Assembly: GCA_035771175.1 (NCBI GenBank)
Contig: CM069602.1
Span: 10,977,501 to 11,041,500, forward strand
Source: Paratinospora sagittata
Taxonomy: Eukaryota > Streptophyta > Magnoliopsida > Ranunculales > Menispermaceae
Length of the DNA stretch: 64,000 nucleotides
Direction: 5' to 3'
Positions within the stretch are counted from its first letter, which is position 1. Each line of letters opens with the position of its first letter. A program made the translations under genes and the position numbers. Under the pieces are notes generated by a model. The model saw only the letters and a list, made by a program, of their open reading frames with translations, ran no database searches and was not told where the DNA came from. Shown in pieces: positions 12,301-24,400 of the stretch.

Positions 12301-13740
12301 TATTTTTACAATTAAAAGAATAAAAATTTAAATCAACAAAATCGTTATTTATTATTTAATTATTTAATATTTCATTTTAGATTTTTAAAATAAAAACGAA
12401 TAAATATTTCAGAATTAAAAGAATAAAAAATTTAATTTGACAAATGTATTAACCAAAGAAAGTTATGAGAAGGGGAGACAAAAGACTTTAGAAAAAGAAA
12501 ATATATATTTAATTTGAAGAATATCATCTAAAGAGTGATTAAAACATTTAAAAGGATGGGTAAAAATAAGAAACAAAAAATTGTGAAGAAAAAATAAACG
12601 AGTAAATGTTAGTGTTAAAAGAGTTACGGTGAGGTGAGAAAAAATTGTTGGTGTACTTAGTGCCACCCTAAAACTAACTTTTCTTAACAAGTGTTTTTTC
12701 CATAACAACTTATTGAAACCAACATTAGGTTGGCTAGTGATTAGAAGGTAGATTGTCAAACATGATATCCAGGAAGGACATTGTGGGTTCTTGTAGATTA
12801 ATTTTAATATTGGCTAAAGACGTTTTAGGGTGTTTGTGGATATGCCCTAAGGGAACTAGTGGGCATAAGGTCTAATATCTTCTGATCTTAAAAAAGACAC
12901 TTAGAATGATGTTAATACATGATTTTATGTAATTCAAAAGTGACGAGGTGTTGTAGTTTACATTACTGCACAATTCCTTAATCATTTTAACATTATTTTA
13001 TCAGAAAAACAATTTTACAACTTTATATATATATATTCAAAGTTTTATTCCATTTTTATTTAAATCTCTAATCATGGAGTACATCCTACATGAGATACAA
13101 GAAAATACTAAAACATAGTTTAGATAAAGCATAATGCTCAAGTGCTCCACTGAAAGTAGGTAGACCTTGACGACGATAAGAGGATAAGAACTCCAAGAAT
13201 AAGAGGGTGAAACCCATAACAAGTGGGTGGAAACCCTCAAACCAACTCTTGCACTAACGTAAAGAACGAATATATTTTAAAGACATTATATGTTATACAT
13301 GCCTCAATTTTATTTTACTCCACTTTTACTTTATTGAATTTAATTTATTTTTAAATTTATTTTATTGTTTGGTTATGAGTATATTGTTGTTTGAATTTTA
13401 TTATTTATGTTAATATCATTTAGTTATTTATTTATTTATCCATACATTATTTATTTATTGATTAGAAAGTGGCTAAGCAAAAATTGAGGGACAACGGAGA
13501 AGAGCTAGCGGTAGGCAAAAAGGAGCGGCAGCGAGAAGGGAGAGCAAGAGATTGACCGATGATAGAGCTAGAAGAGGGAACAGGTGTCTCCGCCGAAATA
13601 ACTCTTACATTTCTAAAGTTAGGGTTTTAGAGGCCAGAGGGTTTGAGAGAGACGACCCCTTGTCATTTATATTATGGAAAAAAATGATAAGTGTTGTTAA
13701 TTTCAGTACATAATTTTAATATACACCACCTTTGTATCAT
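12300..13740. other. AT-rich spacer upstream of the fucosyltransferase gene
   Basis: No gene recognised. Open frames are short and lack domains. The segment 13490-13640 is more complex (purine-rich, then GGTTTTAGAGGCC-like text) and may be distal promoter DNA or an old repeat. Confidence 0.35.
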
Positions 13741-14197
13741 ATGTTGAATGCTCCTAAATAATATATTGATATGAGGTATGCGGAGATGTACTTAACAAGC
13801 GGCCATCGGATACAGGTTCCAGATTCTATCAAGTTCAAATCCTGGCCGTCTATTTGTACATTTCCACCCTTGAAAGTGCTCTGTCGGTTGTCTTCACAAC
13901 TACAAAAGCCCTTCGCCATTAACGTGGGAATTCAGAGTTGAACTTAGTCTCTGTGACAACTCTCTTCAACTTCTCAAACCGTAGCTTCACTTACATTTCC
14001 ACATTACAATCAACCTTCCCCATCATTTATTTTCAAAAACCCTTTTATCTTTCTTTTCTGTAACTTCTCTTCTTCCCCATTTACTCGAACATAATACAAT
14101 TCCCTATCTAATTTGATACAAAACACAGCTCTCTCTCCAAACCCAGATCTACAAACTAAACCGCAAAGAAAACCAACCGGTTTTGATTGACATCAAG
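13740..14197 (+). promoter_or_regulatory. Upstream region and leader of the fucosyltransferase gene
   Basis: Immediately 5' of the start codon the plus strand turns pyrimidine-rich (about 14020-14150, runs of CTTTTATCTTTCTTTTC and CTTCTTCCCC), like plant Y-patch core promoters and 5'UTRs. I cannot place a transcription start or a TATA box with confidence. A tRNA-like stretch (GGTTCCAGATTC, then GTTCAAATCCTGG) lies near 13815-13850; it does not fold into an obvious tRNA and is not called as one. Confidence 0.35.
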
Positions 14198-14206
14198 ATG
14201 AGGTGA
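14198..14206 (+). promoter_or_regulatory. Minimal uORF (Met-Arg-stop) before the fucosyltransferase start
   Basis: ATG AGG TGA ends five nucleotides before the main ATG at 14212 and is out of frame with it. If the transcript starts upstream, ribosomes would meet this two-codon uORF first, so translation of the main frame would need leaky scanning or reinitiation. Confidence 0.6.
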
Positions 14207-14211
14207 TTTGT

Positions 14212-17200
14212 ATGAATATAAAGAGAATGAGGAGGTACGTGTCTAATTCGAAGCACACAGATCCAGGAAATGGCGGAGCCTCTGGAGTTACAGAGAGGAA
14301 ATATGGGTTTAACATGGTGGGATTGATGGGGATCTCGGTTGCTATTTTGATGGTGTTGCCGGTTGTGATCACAATTTCATTGTTTTATCTACACCCACCA
14401 TCGGATCAGTTTTGGGGGTTTGCGGAAGCGAGGTTGATCGAAGGAAAACCTAGAAATGGTGGGTAATTTGATGTTATTTAGATGAAATAAGTAATGGGTT
14501 TTGTCTTCTAGGTTTAGTTTGGTAGTGTTCTTGATTTCTCTTGATTTTGCTTCTGAATTGGGTAGCTTTGGTTGGTGAAGATTTCATTTTCAGGAGTTGA
14601 GGTTTAAGGTGTTGTCCCTAAAACCCTATTTTGAGATCTCTTCTTCTACTTCTAGACTCACTGAAAAAGTGACTATAAGAAACAGATGATCTTGTCCTTT
14701 TTGAAGCTGCTTTATTTTTTGGGTCTCTGATTTGTTTTTTGTTATTTCAATCAACAAATTGGAGATTGTCTCTAAGTAATGGAATTGGGTCCGTGATTAA
14801 ACTTATCATAAACAAATTAGTTTTTACCTAATTAAGTTTGAAATTCTGCTTTATGGTCTGTTTTAGTTCTGATTTAACTAGTTTAGAGTCTACATTCTCT
14901 GGGTTTCTACTTATTGGTACATCATGGAAGTCATGCTAGGTGATCCAATAGTACAATGAGTTGTAATTTTCATGTTGATGATCATTTTACCATTTGAAAA
15001 GTCTACTTCGAGTGACTTTAAGGTCTGCACATAGGTTTTGCAAGTGATATATTATGCAGATAAGTGTGTGTTTTCTATATAATGGTCTCTTGAATTGGAC
15101 CTGACCCTAATCTAATTATGCTGTTATATTAGATTTGGATCTGTGTTTGGGATCTAGTAAAGCTCAATCCAATGAAGATCAAAGTCAATAGCTCGTTGGA
15201 TTAGATCCGGACCCAATGTACACGTAATCTGGTGAAGTTTGGATTTGGAATGATCTGCTTTGAGTCGGATACATTAACAACCTTAATTCACGTCTGCTTT
15301 GCATTGTGATAATTATTATGTAGCTGATGGAGGAAAAACTTAGCCAAGGTAATTGTGACAATACCATGCATTTACTAGTTCCTTAGTTGTTTTTGTCATA
15401 GTTGTCATAGTTGTGATTCAAATCTGTGAATTGTACGATTCACCCTAAAACAATTCCAATTGGATTCATAAATCACTATACTTGAGAACCGTAAGTGAAT
15501 CAGTTTGAAGCAGCGATTCATTTTAAGTGAATTAGACCAAATTGCTAGGTGAGTTGTTCTGAATGGGTCCGAATTGTTAATTAGCTAGAAACATTAGCAT
15601 CTTTACAACTCTACGGGTACTTAATATCTACAAAAAATATATACAAATCTAATATACAATTTCACCAAGCCTCGAAATGGTTCGATTCCATTTCACTATT
15701 CTAACAACACTGGTTTTTGTTGCTGAAAATCTCATCCTTGTGAAATTGTCTAACATCTAGTAGCGAGGTAATTTTGACTTTTGCTTGTTGCAGTTTCTGA
15801 TCTACTTGACAGTTCCTTATTTGATTTTACATTTTTATTTATTTAACCTTCTCTGCTTTTTATGTTCAGAAGATGATTCATCAATATACATCGAGGAGCA
15901 TAAAGGCAAACTGAATGATGGCCTTCTGGCTGTGGGGTTTGATGACCAATCTTGTGTAAGCAGATACCAATCCATCTTCTATCGCAAATTATCATCCTAC
16001 AAGCCTTCTTCTTATCTACTTTCAAGGTTACGGAGGTATGAAGCTCTCCATAAACGTTGTGGTCCATACACCGACTCCTACAATAGAACGGTGGAAAAAC
16101 TCAAAGCTAACCAAGAAATTGGACCAGGAGATTGTAACTATCTTGTGTGGATATCGTTCAGTGGCTTGGGAAACAGGATACTAACCCTAGCCTCAGCATT
16201 TCTATATGCTCTCCTTACAAACAGAGTCCTGCTCATTGACCGTGGAACTGATATGACTGATCTGTTCTGCGAACCATTCCCAGAAACGTCATGGTTACTC
16301 CCCCTCGACTTCCCTCTCAACCAATTTAACAATTTTGATCAGAAATCTCCCGAGTCTTACGGGAACATGCTAAAAAGTAACAAAATCAACAGTTCACCGC
16401 CACCATTTTTGTATCTTCATCTTGCTCATGATTATGACAATCACGACAAGCTTTTCTTTTGTGAACTAGATCAAACTCTTCTACAAAAAGTTCTGTGGTT
16501 GATCATGAAATCGGATAACTACTTTGTTCCATCACTCTTCCTGGTCCAGTCTTTTAGTCAAGAGCTGAGCAAGCTCTTCCCATCGAAGGAAACAGTTTTC
16601 CATCACTTGGGTCGTTATCTTTTCCACCCGTCAAATGCTGTATGGGGTTTGATCACCAGATATTATGAAGCTTACTTGGCTAATGCTGATGAGAAAATAG
16701 GTCTTCAGATCAGGGTATTTGACACCAGACCGGGTCCATTCAAGCATGTGTTGGACCAAATTCTAGCCTGTTCCCTGAAAGAGAAGCTGCTTCCAGAGGT
16801 TAATGTCCAAGAACCAATTGTCACTGGCACTTCTCCTGGAACTCGGAAATCTAAAGCTGTTCTAATAGCCTCTCTGAACTCTGGGTACTTTGAGATGCTA
16901 AGGAATATGTATTGGGAGAACCCGACTGTAACGGGAGAGGTGATTCGGGTGTCTCAGCCTAGTCATGAAGGGTATCAGCAAACTGAGAAGCAGATGCACA
17001 ACAGGAAGGCATGGGCAGAAATGTACCTATTGAGCTTGACCGATGTTTTGGTAACGAGCTCATGGTCTACTTTTGGGTATGTGGCGCAGGGTCTTGGAGG
17101 CTTGAAACCGTGGATTCTGTACAAACCTGAGAATGATACTGCGCCTGATCCTCCGTGTCGTCAAGCCATGTCAATGGAGCCTTGTTTTCATGCACCTCCA

Positions 17201-17314
17201 TTTTATGACTGCAAGGCTAAGAGAGGAACTGATACAGGAACTATTGTACCTCATGTGAGGCATTGCGAGGATATGAGTTGGGGTCTTAAACTGGTTGATA
17301 GGGATGAGTTTTAG
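14212..17314 (+). CDS. Xyloglucan/galactoside 2-alpha-L-fucosyltransferase (GT37)
   Basis: Golgi type II enzyme that transfers L-fucose from GDP-fucose in alpha-1,2 linkage to galactose on xyloglucan or related cell-wall glycans. Exons: 14212-14458 and 15870-17314, with one phase-1 intron of 1411 bp. The joined frame is 563 aa, normal for plant FUT proteins. A short cytoplasmic basic tail precedes a transmembrane segment (residues about 33-60, VGLMGISVAILMVLPVV core), followed by the stem (GFAEARLIEGKP). The lumenal domain carries DDQSCVSRYQ, RCGPYTDSY, WISFSGLGNRI (about 175-185), FHHLGRYLFHP, the GDP-fucose motif GLQIRVFD (about 360-367), and SSWSTFGYVAQGLGG (about 480-494), then a Cys-rich end (CFHAPPFYDC, HCED). 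This matches the FUT1 family. Whether the acceptor is xyloglucan or arabinogalactan protein cannot be read from sequence. The start is the first in-frame ATG; no disruption seen. Confidence 0.94.
14459..15869 (+). other. Fucosyltransferase intron
   Basis: Donor ATG|GTGGGT and acceptor TTCAG|AA give a phase-1 junction that restores the family-typical reading frame. A second AG three bases later (CAGAAG|AT) would also keep frame and change one residue. The intron is T-rich, holds a telo-box-like CCTAAAACCCTA near 14615, and carries a MITE in its distal part (15397-15712). Confidence 0.8.
15397..15712. mobile_element. hAT-type MITE in the fucosyltransferase intron
   Basis: A 316-bp element bounded by an exact 8-bp direct repeat GTTTTTGT (15389-15396 and 15713-15720). 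The ends are imperfect inverted repeats: CATAGTTGTCATAGTTGTGA at the left and CAGTGTTGTTAGAATAGTGA read from the right end inward. An 8-bp duplication and CA...TG ends indicate the hAT superfamily; there is no transposase. Confidence 0.72.
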
Positions 17315-18495
17315 GAGTATTAGTGGCTGTATTTATTTATTTATTTTTTGGTAAAGAGTATGAATATTAGACTAGTTGGAAGGATTTTGCGTAAAAATGA
17401 TCTAAAGTAGGCTATCTTGTACTAGGGCTCCAGTATTTTCTTTACTTAAAGAAGGGAACCTTGCATTTGTATTGCACCCTTAACTGGTTATGGGTGTTGC
17501 TCTAAACTATTATTTAAATGAGAAAAAGAACTAGGGGGTACGTTTTTATTCCAGTTAAACTCCAGTAAATACTAAAGAAATGCCCTTCTGTGACACTACG
17601 GATTATATACTGATATTTCTTGAATTATATATATATATATATAAAAAATTGAACAACAACCTGTTTTAGAAGATGTCACTCTAGAGCTTTGGAAATATCA
17701 CCGTGGAGCATTAGGAAAGCAGTGCCTGTCGTTTACACAATGAATGGTCAGCAATTGAAGATGGTATGATCAAGGGAAAGGAATGCAATCGCTTATTCAT
17801 GATTTAATGGTGTTTTACAATTTAAATATTTAACATCAAAGGAAAAACAAACTAGAGCTTATTGCGTATATAGTCCAGAAACTAATAGCACAGATAGACC
17901 TTGTAAAACTACAAGTTAAAAATCTCGATTTTTTATTTTAGAATTTTATCCTCGACCATGAGGGAAAAATGTTGATTTTAGAACTAATCTAGACATTGCA
18001 TATCGACCACAAATACATGTCCAAAATCAAACTCATGCTGATTTTGTAAATAGTGAGCCGCAGGCATTATCTTTTTCTCTTTCCTGATGTGGTGTGATAT
18101 CACAGCAGCATGGGGTATAATTCTAGGTATGTTATTATCTGTCATTTTAGAAAGAACAGATATTATTAAGAAGACCTCCTGTGTTTGTAGAACTAATAAC
18201 TTTTTCAGTTGAAAAAAAAAAATGAAGTTTCCAGGATGAACAAAAAGTAGTCAGTTGAATAGCTACTTCTCTAAAGCTCAACAAATATTTATTTCTATAC
18301 AAAATAAAATGGAACTTATCATTCTTGGGTTTAATTACTTAAATACCTCTGCGTGTGTTGCACAAGTACAAATATAGAACTCGAATCTGAATGGTGCCCA
18401 TGTGATATAAATTACAGAATCACAATGGCCACTGCAATGCAATAATCTTAAAACCTTTCTTTCATCATCTCATTTTCACATTTGGTCGTCGACTT
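17315..18495. other. Convergent 3' spacer between fucosyltransferase and DnaJ-type genes
   Basis: Both neighbouring genes point into this spacer, so it must contain both 3'UTRs and polyadenylation sites. A short (AT)n lies at 17634-17642. No coding exon or mobile element recognised. Confidence 0.6.
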
Positions 18496-18630
18496 CTACT
18501 CTGAATCTGAATCTGAAAATTCCCACTGTTGTGCACTTTTAGGTTCGACGTCAGTGATAGAAGGAGGAGGTGGACCACTGTTTACCCTTTTTGATCTTGT
18601 GCGAGTTTTCTTACTTGGTCCTGGCTTTTC
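18496..18630 (-). CDS. DnaJ-type gene, last exon
   Basis: Acceptor TTCTACAG|GAA, 44 codons and TAG. The tail has a basic patch (KKTRTRSKR), a Pro run (GPPPPS) and an acidic Ser-rich end (EFSDSDSE), likely exposed on the side of the membrane opposite the thioredoxin domain. Confidence 0.85.
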   Translation of the reverse strand, partial: EKPGPSKKTRTRSKRVNSGPPPPSITDVEPKSAQQWEFSDSDSE

Positions 18631-18730
18631 CTGTAGAACAGCACAGAAGTTTGTTAACAGATACTTGAGACTAAAGCGCATAAATTCTCCCAAGGTGAAA
18701 AGGAATTGTGACAAATGGATCGGTGTTATC

Positions 18731-18777
<47 letters not shown>

Positions 18778-21347
18778 ATATGGTAAGCACGTCTTGTTTT
18801 GTAGCATACGTATCTCATTCCACTTAAAATTCTCACTTCTATGCAGTTTTTGTCCTACTACAGCCTGATTGATTGCTCGATCAAATGACTAGAAATTGAT
18901 CTTAGTAGTCATACGATTGTCGGCACTTAAAAATAAATGCTAAGGTGCTTGCTGAAAATGAAGAGCAAATGCTGGAAAACACAAATCAGATGGACTTGGA
19001 CAAATAGCTGATAAGGCAGTAGAACAAGGATCAGGGGTTTTCAGCAAGTTTATGGCATTGTTAGTGCACTCACTTCCAATGATGACCTCCAAATGATAAA
19101 TTGCTACAATTCCAAGAGCACAGAATAATTTCTTTCCGTTGAAATAAAACAGTACTGACTATATATAATATAACTGTCTTAATGATTGATGCATCTGAGT
19201 TACATCCATGAGGTACTAAATAGTTATAGCCATGGTTTGAAAATTCTTCAAAATTCGGCGAACTTTAATAAATTATTTCCCATTTTTTTTATCATCGAAG
19301 TGCGAAGTGGATGTAAAATGAAAAAATGCAAAAATTCGATAAACTTTGATCAAATTTCTATTTTTCAATTCAAAAATGCAAAAATTCGACAAGAAATTCG
19401 ATAAAATTCGATAAAATTCAAAAAAATTCAATGAAATTCGACAAAGAAGTAAAAAAATGTTATTTCATCAATAAAAACAAAAAAAATATCAATAATTATG
19501 TATTATTTTCAACTTCATCAACCAACATAGCAATATAAATTTTAAAAAATAATTTAATAAACTAACAAATTATGTAGTTTATGGGATGTGCTTAACCAAA
19601 AAGAGAAGAAAAGAAGCAAAAAAATAAATAAATAAAGTTGAAATAAGATAAAATCTTAAAAATAAATTAAAAGAATTCCCAAAGTCATCTTCTTTTAGTT
19701 AACTCTTATAAAACAAGATTAAAAAAATAATACATTTAAATAATAAACTTAAATAAATTAAGCATGGTGAAATTCAAACTAGCAAAATATATGGTTGAGA
19801 AGCAAGCCACCAAAAAATTAAATATCAAAACAAAGAAAATGAATTAAGACCAAAAGCCACCATTTTAAATTCATCAACCCACTTAATAAGATTGATTTTG
19901 TTAGGTCACTTATTAATATTTTTATGAATTAAAAGTGTTTATTTATATTAGTTTTTTAGCTTATACTATAATAAATCTAGATATTTAAGCATATATAAAA
20001 AAATTCTTTGAACTTCTCTAATTTAGCGAATTTTTACAATAATTCTCCATGTCAAATTAAACTTCTCCGAATTAATTTCAATTTTCAAGTGACCGAAGTC
20101 AAGTTGAAATCGAATTTTCGATCCTTGGACGTGCGTTAAACAATGTTAATGCAAAAACACATGTTTCAAACCATTATATTTATACTTTTATATGTGAAAA
20201 GTATCTATTTATGTTTGTTCTCCTCATTTCTAATAGTAATTATGCATATTTTAACATCTATATAGAAATTCTTTAAACTTCTCTAAGTTGGTGAATTTTT
20301 ACAATAATTCTCCAAGACTTCTCGAACTTCCCCGAATTAATTCCGATTTTTAAAGGTTGAAGTGTCGGACGAAGTTGAAGTTTCGAACCTTGGTTATAGC
20401 ATGCATTAGTTATATTTCCAAATTTTGATATTAGTTTACAGTATTATGAGATATAACTTACCTCCGTGCTTGTCTGATTTGTCTCAGTTGTTTGAGCTGT
20501 CTGGGTTGTCTGAGTTGACTGATCTCTTTGTAGCCAGATGCTACCAAAAGAGAGCAGTGCTCCTAAGAGAAAGATTGGACCAACTCTTGGATCTCCCATC
20601 CAATCATACAAACTGGAAATGATACTTGAGATTCTCTGTTTCATGCTCTTGCTTGTAGACACAATTCTTTGAGCGCCTCTTGACCAGATCGGGTCTCCCT
20701 CCTCAGGAACAAGCTCAGGGGTCTGTACTGTCTGTGGGAAAACAGATAATGCTATATTGAGAAATGTATATGCAAATAAAAGGAAAAAAGACAAAAGCTC
20801 CATGCAGTTCAACATGCTCAAGGTCATGCTTACATAGAACAAGAGCATATGTAAATATACTAACACATGCCAAAAGCATGTGGGAGTTTTGAGTGGTCTT
20901 TACAGATGGGGGAATATCTATTCCATCATCTCTCCATGAGAGCCTATGGTTACCTCATCGCATCCAACAATCTGAAAGAGCCAAGGAAGTGTTGAGAATG
21001 GCGACTTTTGCAACATTATGGTCAATATGGCTGGAGCAGAGTGTTTCAGTGGCTTTAGATAGCTTTTCATTTTGGGAGGAGGCAAGTGGCTTGCATGTAA
21101 TTGGGTAGTTTGTTCCAAGTATAATGGAGGGCTGTCAATCTCGGAGTGGTGTAGGAATTGGGCTGCTTGTTTGTAAGGTTTTGTCAGGTCAAAAACTATA
21201 GCAAGTTGATTGTTGTTCGGAGCATTTCTGATGCTCCTTCGTATTTTCTGTTTTCTGGGATATCAATAAAATAACGTTGTTTCTTCTCAAAAAGATAAAA
21301 AAGAATTTGGAAATTCTAATTTTAGTAATTAAAGCTAGGAAACTCTT

Positions 21348-21406
<59 letters not shown>

Positions 21407-24400
21407 TACTTTCCAAGATCTGATCCTTAGAGCTTCATGGATCCCAAAACAAAAGTTTTCGCAATTCTCTAGAAAAAGTATGATTTAACAAAATAATGTT
21501 TTGTGATCACTTTTTCCCTTTTCCAAAACAGAATTCAACTTTCACACTCAAATGTTATTCGTTCCACCTTGTAAGAATCATGATAATGTGATAGTGAATC
21601 GCAACTTACAAAGAAGGGAAGGTCCCTGGAGTCACCATCCTTGACTATTTGTGAGACCCATTGGATAATCTGCCAAAGTAACAAGTACAAATGCAAAAAT
21701 TAACAAGAAGGGGCATTAAGTCCTATAAATTATCATGCAATACTTAATTCATTTTTGAAGTCAGAAAAGCACTTCATAAAGAATTTAAGTGATTCTGTCT
21801 GATAGTTTTCCCATAAAGTTATTGTTGGATGAATCATTTCAAGTAGAGCAAAGACAATGAATAATGCACATGTAAGCATGATTGCAAGAATAAAATACTA
21901 ATTACAGAGTCACTGAGAATACAGCATCGTAACTGTATTTCAATTCTTCACAAAGGAGGAGGAGATTGATGAAGAGACTAGCTGTAAAATTAATGTTGAG
22001 TTACTACATTGGCTGCCTGCTTCTAGTGCATTGACCAGCAGTTATCAGCTAAACTAACTGACTGGACTGAGAAAAAAAATATAGAACAGAAACAAACACC
22101 AACTTCGGTGAACAGGCTAAATGTTTAGACTTGGTAATTAACATATTGAAAGAATGAGTATGGTAGAGATATGTGATAAAACTAGGAAATAATAAAAGTC
22201 AATACGTATAGAGAAGCACATGCCAAGAATGAACTTGGAACCAGAGATAAGAACTTTGCTTCAAGTTAAACCTACACAAAGAAAGACCATGAAAATATGG
22301 GTTGCATCACCTTTATTCAAAGACTGGCTTGAAGGAAAGAGGAGCAAAGTGGTCAATCCCAATACTTCAGACAAAGTCACAGAAGATGAGGCAGAAGCTA
22401 GAGGTTGGCCATTAGTGTTTAATTGTCAATGGATCAAAGTGAGTTTTTGAGCCAAAGACGTCACAATGACACATTCGACTCAAGAATTGGTTGATGATAT
22501 TGCAACATAACAAGCACATTTATTATGGAATCAATAACTCAGATGCAAAGAGTTGAACACTAAATCTGTCAGTCAAACTCAACAGTGCAAGGTATTACAA
22601 AACTAAGTTATATTGAATACATTTTTTGTGACAATCAACAACAAAAAAAAAAAAAGTTTGAGATATTACAAACACAAAAGTAAACAATCATATTGGTGCA
22701 GCTGAATAGCGCGTTGAGAGGAATTTCTCAACAAAGAACACAAGCATGTAAGTGAAATTAGAAGAACAAATGCAGAAATCTGCTTCTCATTAATTCTAAT
22801 GTGCTTAAATAACATGCCTACTGCTGAAAAATAGAAAGAAAATAGAAATAGGAATCCTAGTCTTATTACAAGAATGGAAACTTGGAGAAGGAATAGGAAA
22901 TAACAAAATAGAAACCTAGTCAAAGTAGAAAACTAAAATAGAAATCAAATAGAAATCTGACATAGAACTGAAATCTGAAAATAGAAATTGGGCCGTTATG
23001 GCTGTGTACTGCATCAATCCCTCCCACTTGAAGAAAACTCGACCTCGAGTTTTTGTGACTGCAAAGAGAACTCATCCGGAGGATAATACTCAAAGACATC
23101 AGCAACATTGAAAGTATTAGAAGTGTGCATGTCGGCAGGAAGATCAATCTTGTAAGCATTGTCGCCAATCTTTTGCAACACAGACCAATCTTCTTATCTT
23201 TGAGCTTACTGTGCGTGCCAGCAGGAAAGCGTCCTTTTCATAGATGCACCATCACTAAATCTCCTTCATTGAACAACTTAAGGCGCCGATGTTGATCCGC
23301 AGAAGCCTTGTAACGAGAATTAGCCTTTTCAAGATTCTGGTTCACCTATTGATGAATCCTTTGAATGTGCTCTGCAAACTCCTCAACATTAGGATTAACA
23401 TTAGTAGAAGGAAGCGGATCAAATCGACAGTATGCAGCGGAACACTAGTGTAGACAATCTCGAAAGGTGTCTTCTTGGTAGAACGGTTGGGCATACTATT
23501 AAAAGAAAACTCAATTTGTGGAAGGGCAACATCCCATTGCTTCGATTTATCACCACAAACAGACCGAATCATGTTGCCACTTGCCAAGCAAGCGATTAGC
23601 AACCTCAATTTGTCCATCCGTCTGGAGGTGACTTGTACTACTATATTTCAATGAAGTATCAAACAATTTCCACAGCGTGCGCCGAATATGACTCAAGAAC
23701 TTGACATCCCGATCCTAAGTAATCAAACGTGGGACACCATGCAAGCGCACAATCTCGCGAAAGAACAAATGAGCCAGTGAGAAGCATCAACCGTTTTCTT
23801 ACATGGAAGGAAGTGAACCATCTTCGAAAACCAATCAACCACCACAAAGACTGAATTGATGCCTCTCTGAGTACGAGGTAGACCGAGCACAAATTCCATA
23901 GTCAAATCCTGCCAAATTGTCTCTGGAATAGGCAAAGGAGTATAGAGACTAGATTCTAAGCTTGTCCCTTAGCCTTTTGCCATACAGGACAACGCTAAAC
24001 GAAACGCCCAACATCCCGCTTAAGTTGAGGCCAATAAAATTGACCTTCCACCAAGCTGATTGTCTTGTCATGCCCAACATGCCCACCTAAACCGCCAGCA
24101 TGCAATTCTCGAAATCAAATGCTCACGCAAAGAAGATCAAGGGATAAATAGTTGTGTGCCCTTAAATAAGAAGTTATCATGAATAAGGAAATCAGAAACA
24201 AACTCCTTGTTGTGGCATCATGTCCATATGCTGCCAAAATCCTCATCATCGACACAAGTGTCTCGTAAAGAGCCAAAACCCACCACTTCCAAACTAATGG
24301 TAGCTAATAGAGAGGCACGACGACTCGAAGCATCATCTACTTTGTTTGCCTGACCGGACTTGTATTTAATAACAAAAGTGAATTTCTACATAAAAGAAAT

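Larger units (their letters stand above)
18631..20461 (-). other. DnaJ-type gene intron (1.8 kb)
   Basis: GT-AG intron holding an (AT)n run at 18736-18774 and one hAT-type element (19231-20392) that makes up most of its length. Confidence 0.8.

Noticed and set aside
13790..13870. tRNA-like segment upstream of the fucosyltransferase
   Set aside because: Has a box-B-like GTTCAAATCC, but no acceptor stem or anticodon arm could be built; not a tRNA gene.
18496..18807. Long minus-strand frame through Ile-Tyr repeats joined to the last DnaJ-type exon
   Set aside because: The N-terminal part is a read-through of the (AT)n microsatellite and intron; only 18630-18496 is coding.
22220..22450. 76-codon plus-strand frame in an intron
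   Set aside because: Looks protein-like in composition, but no family is recognised, there is no splice context and it is antisense to the host gene.
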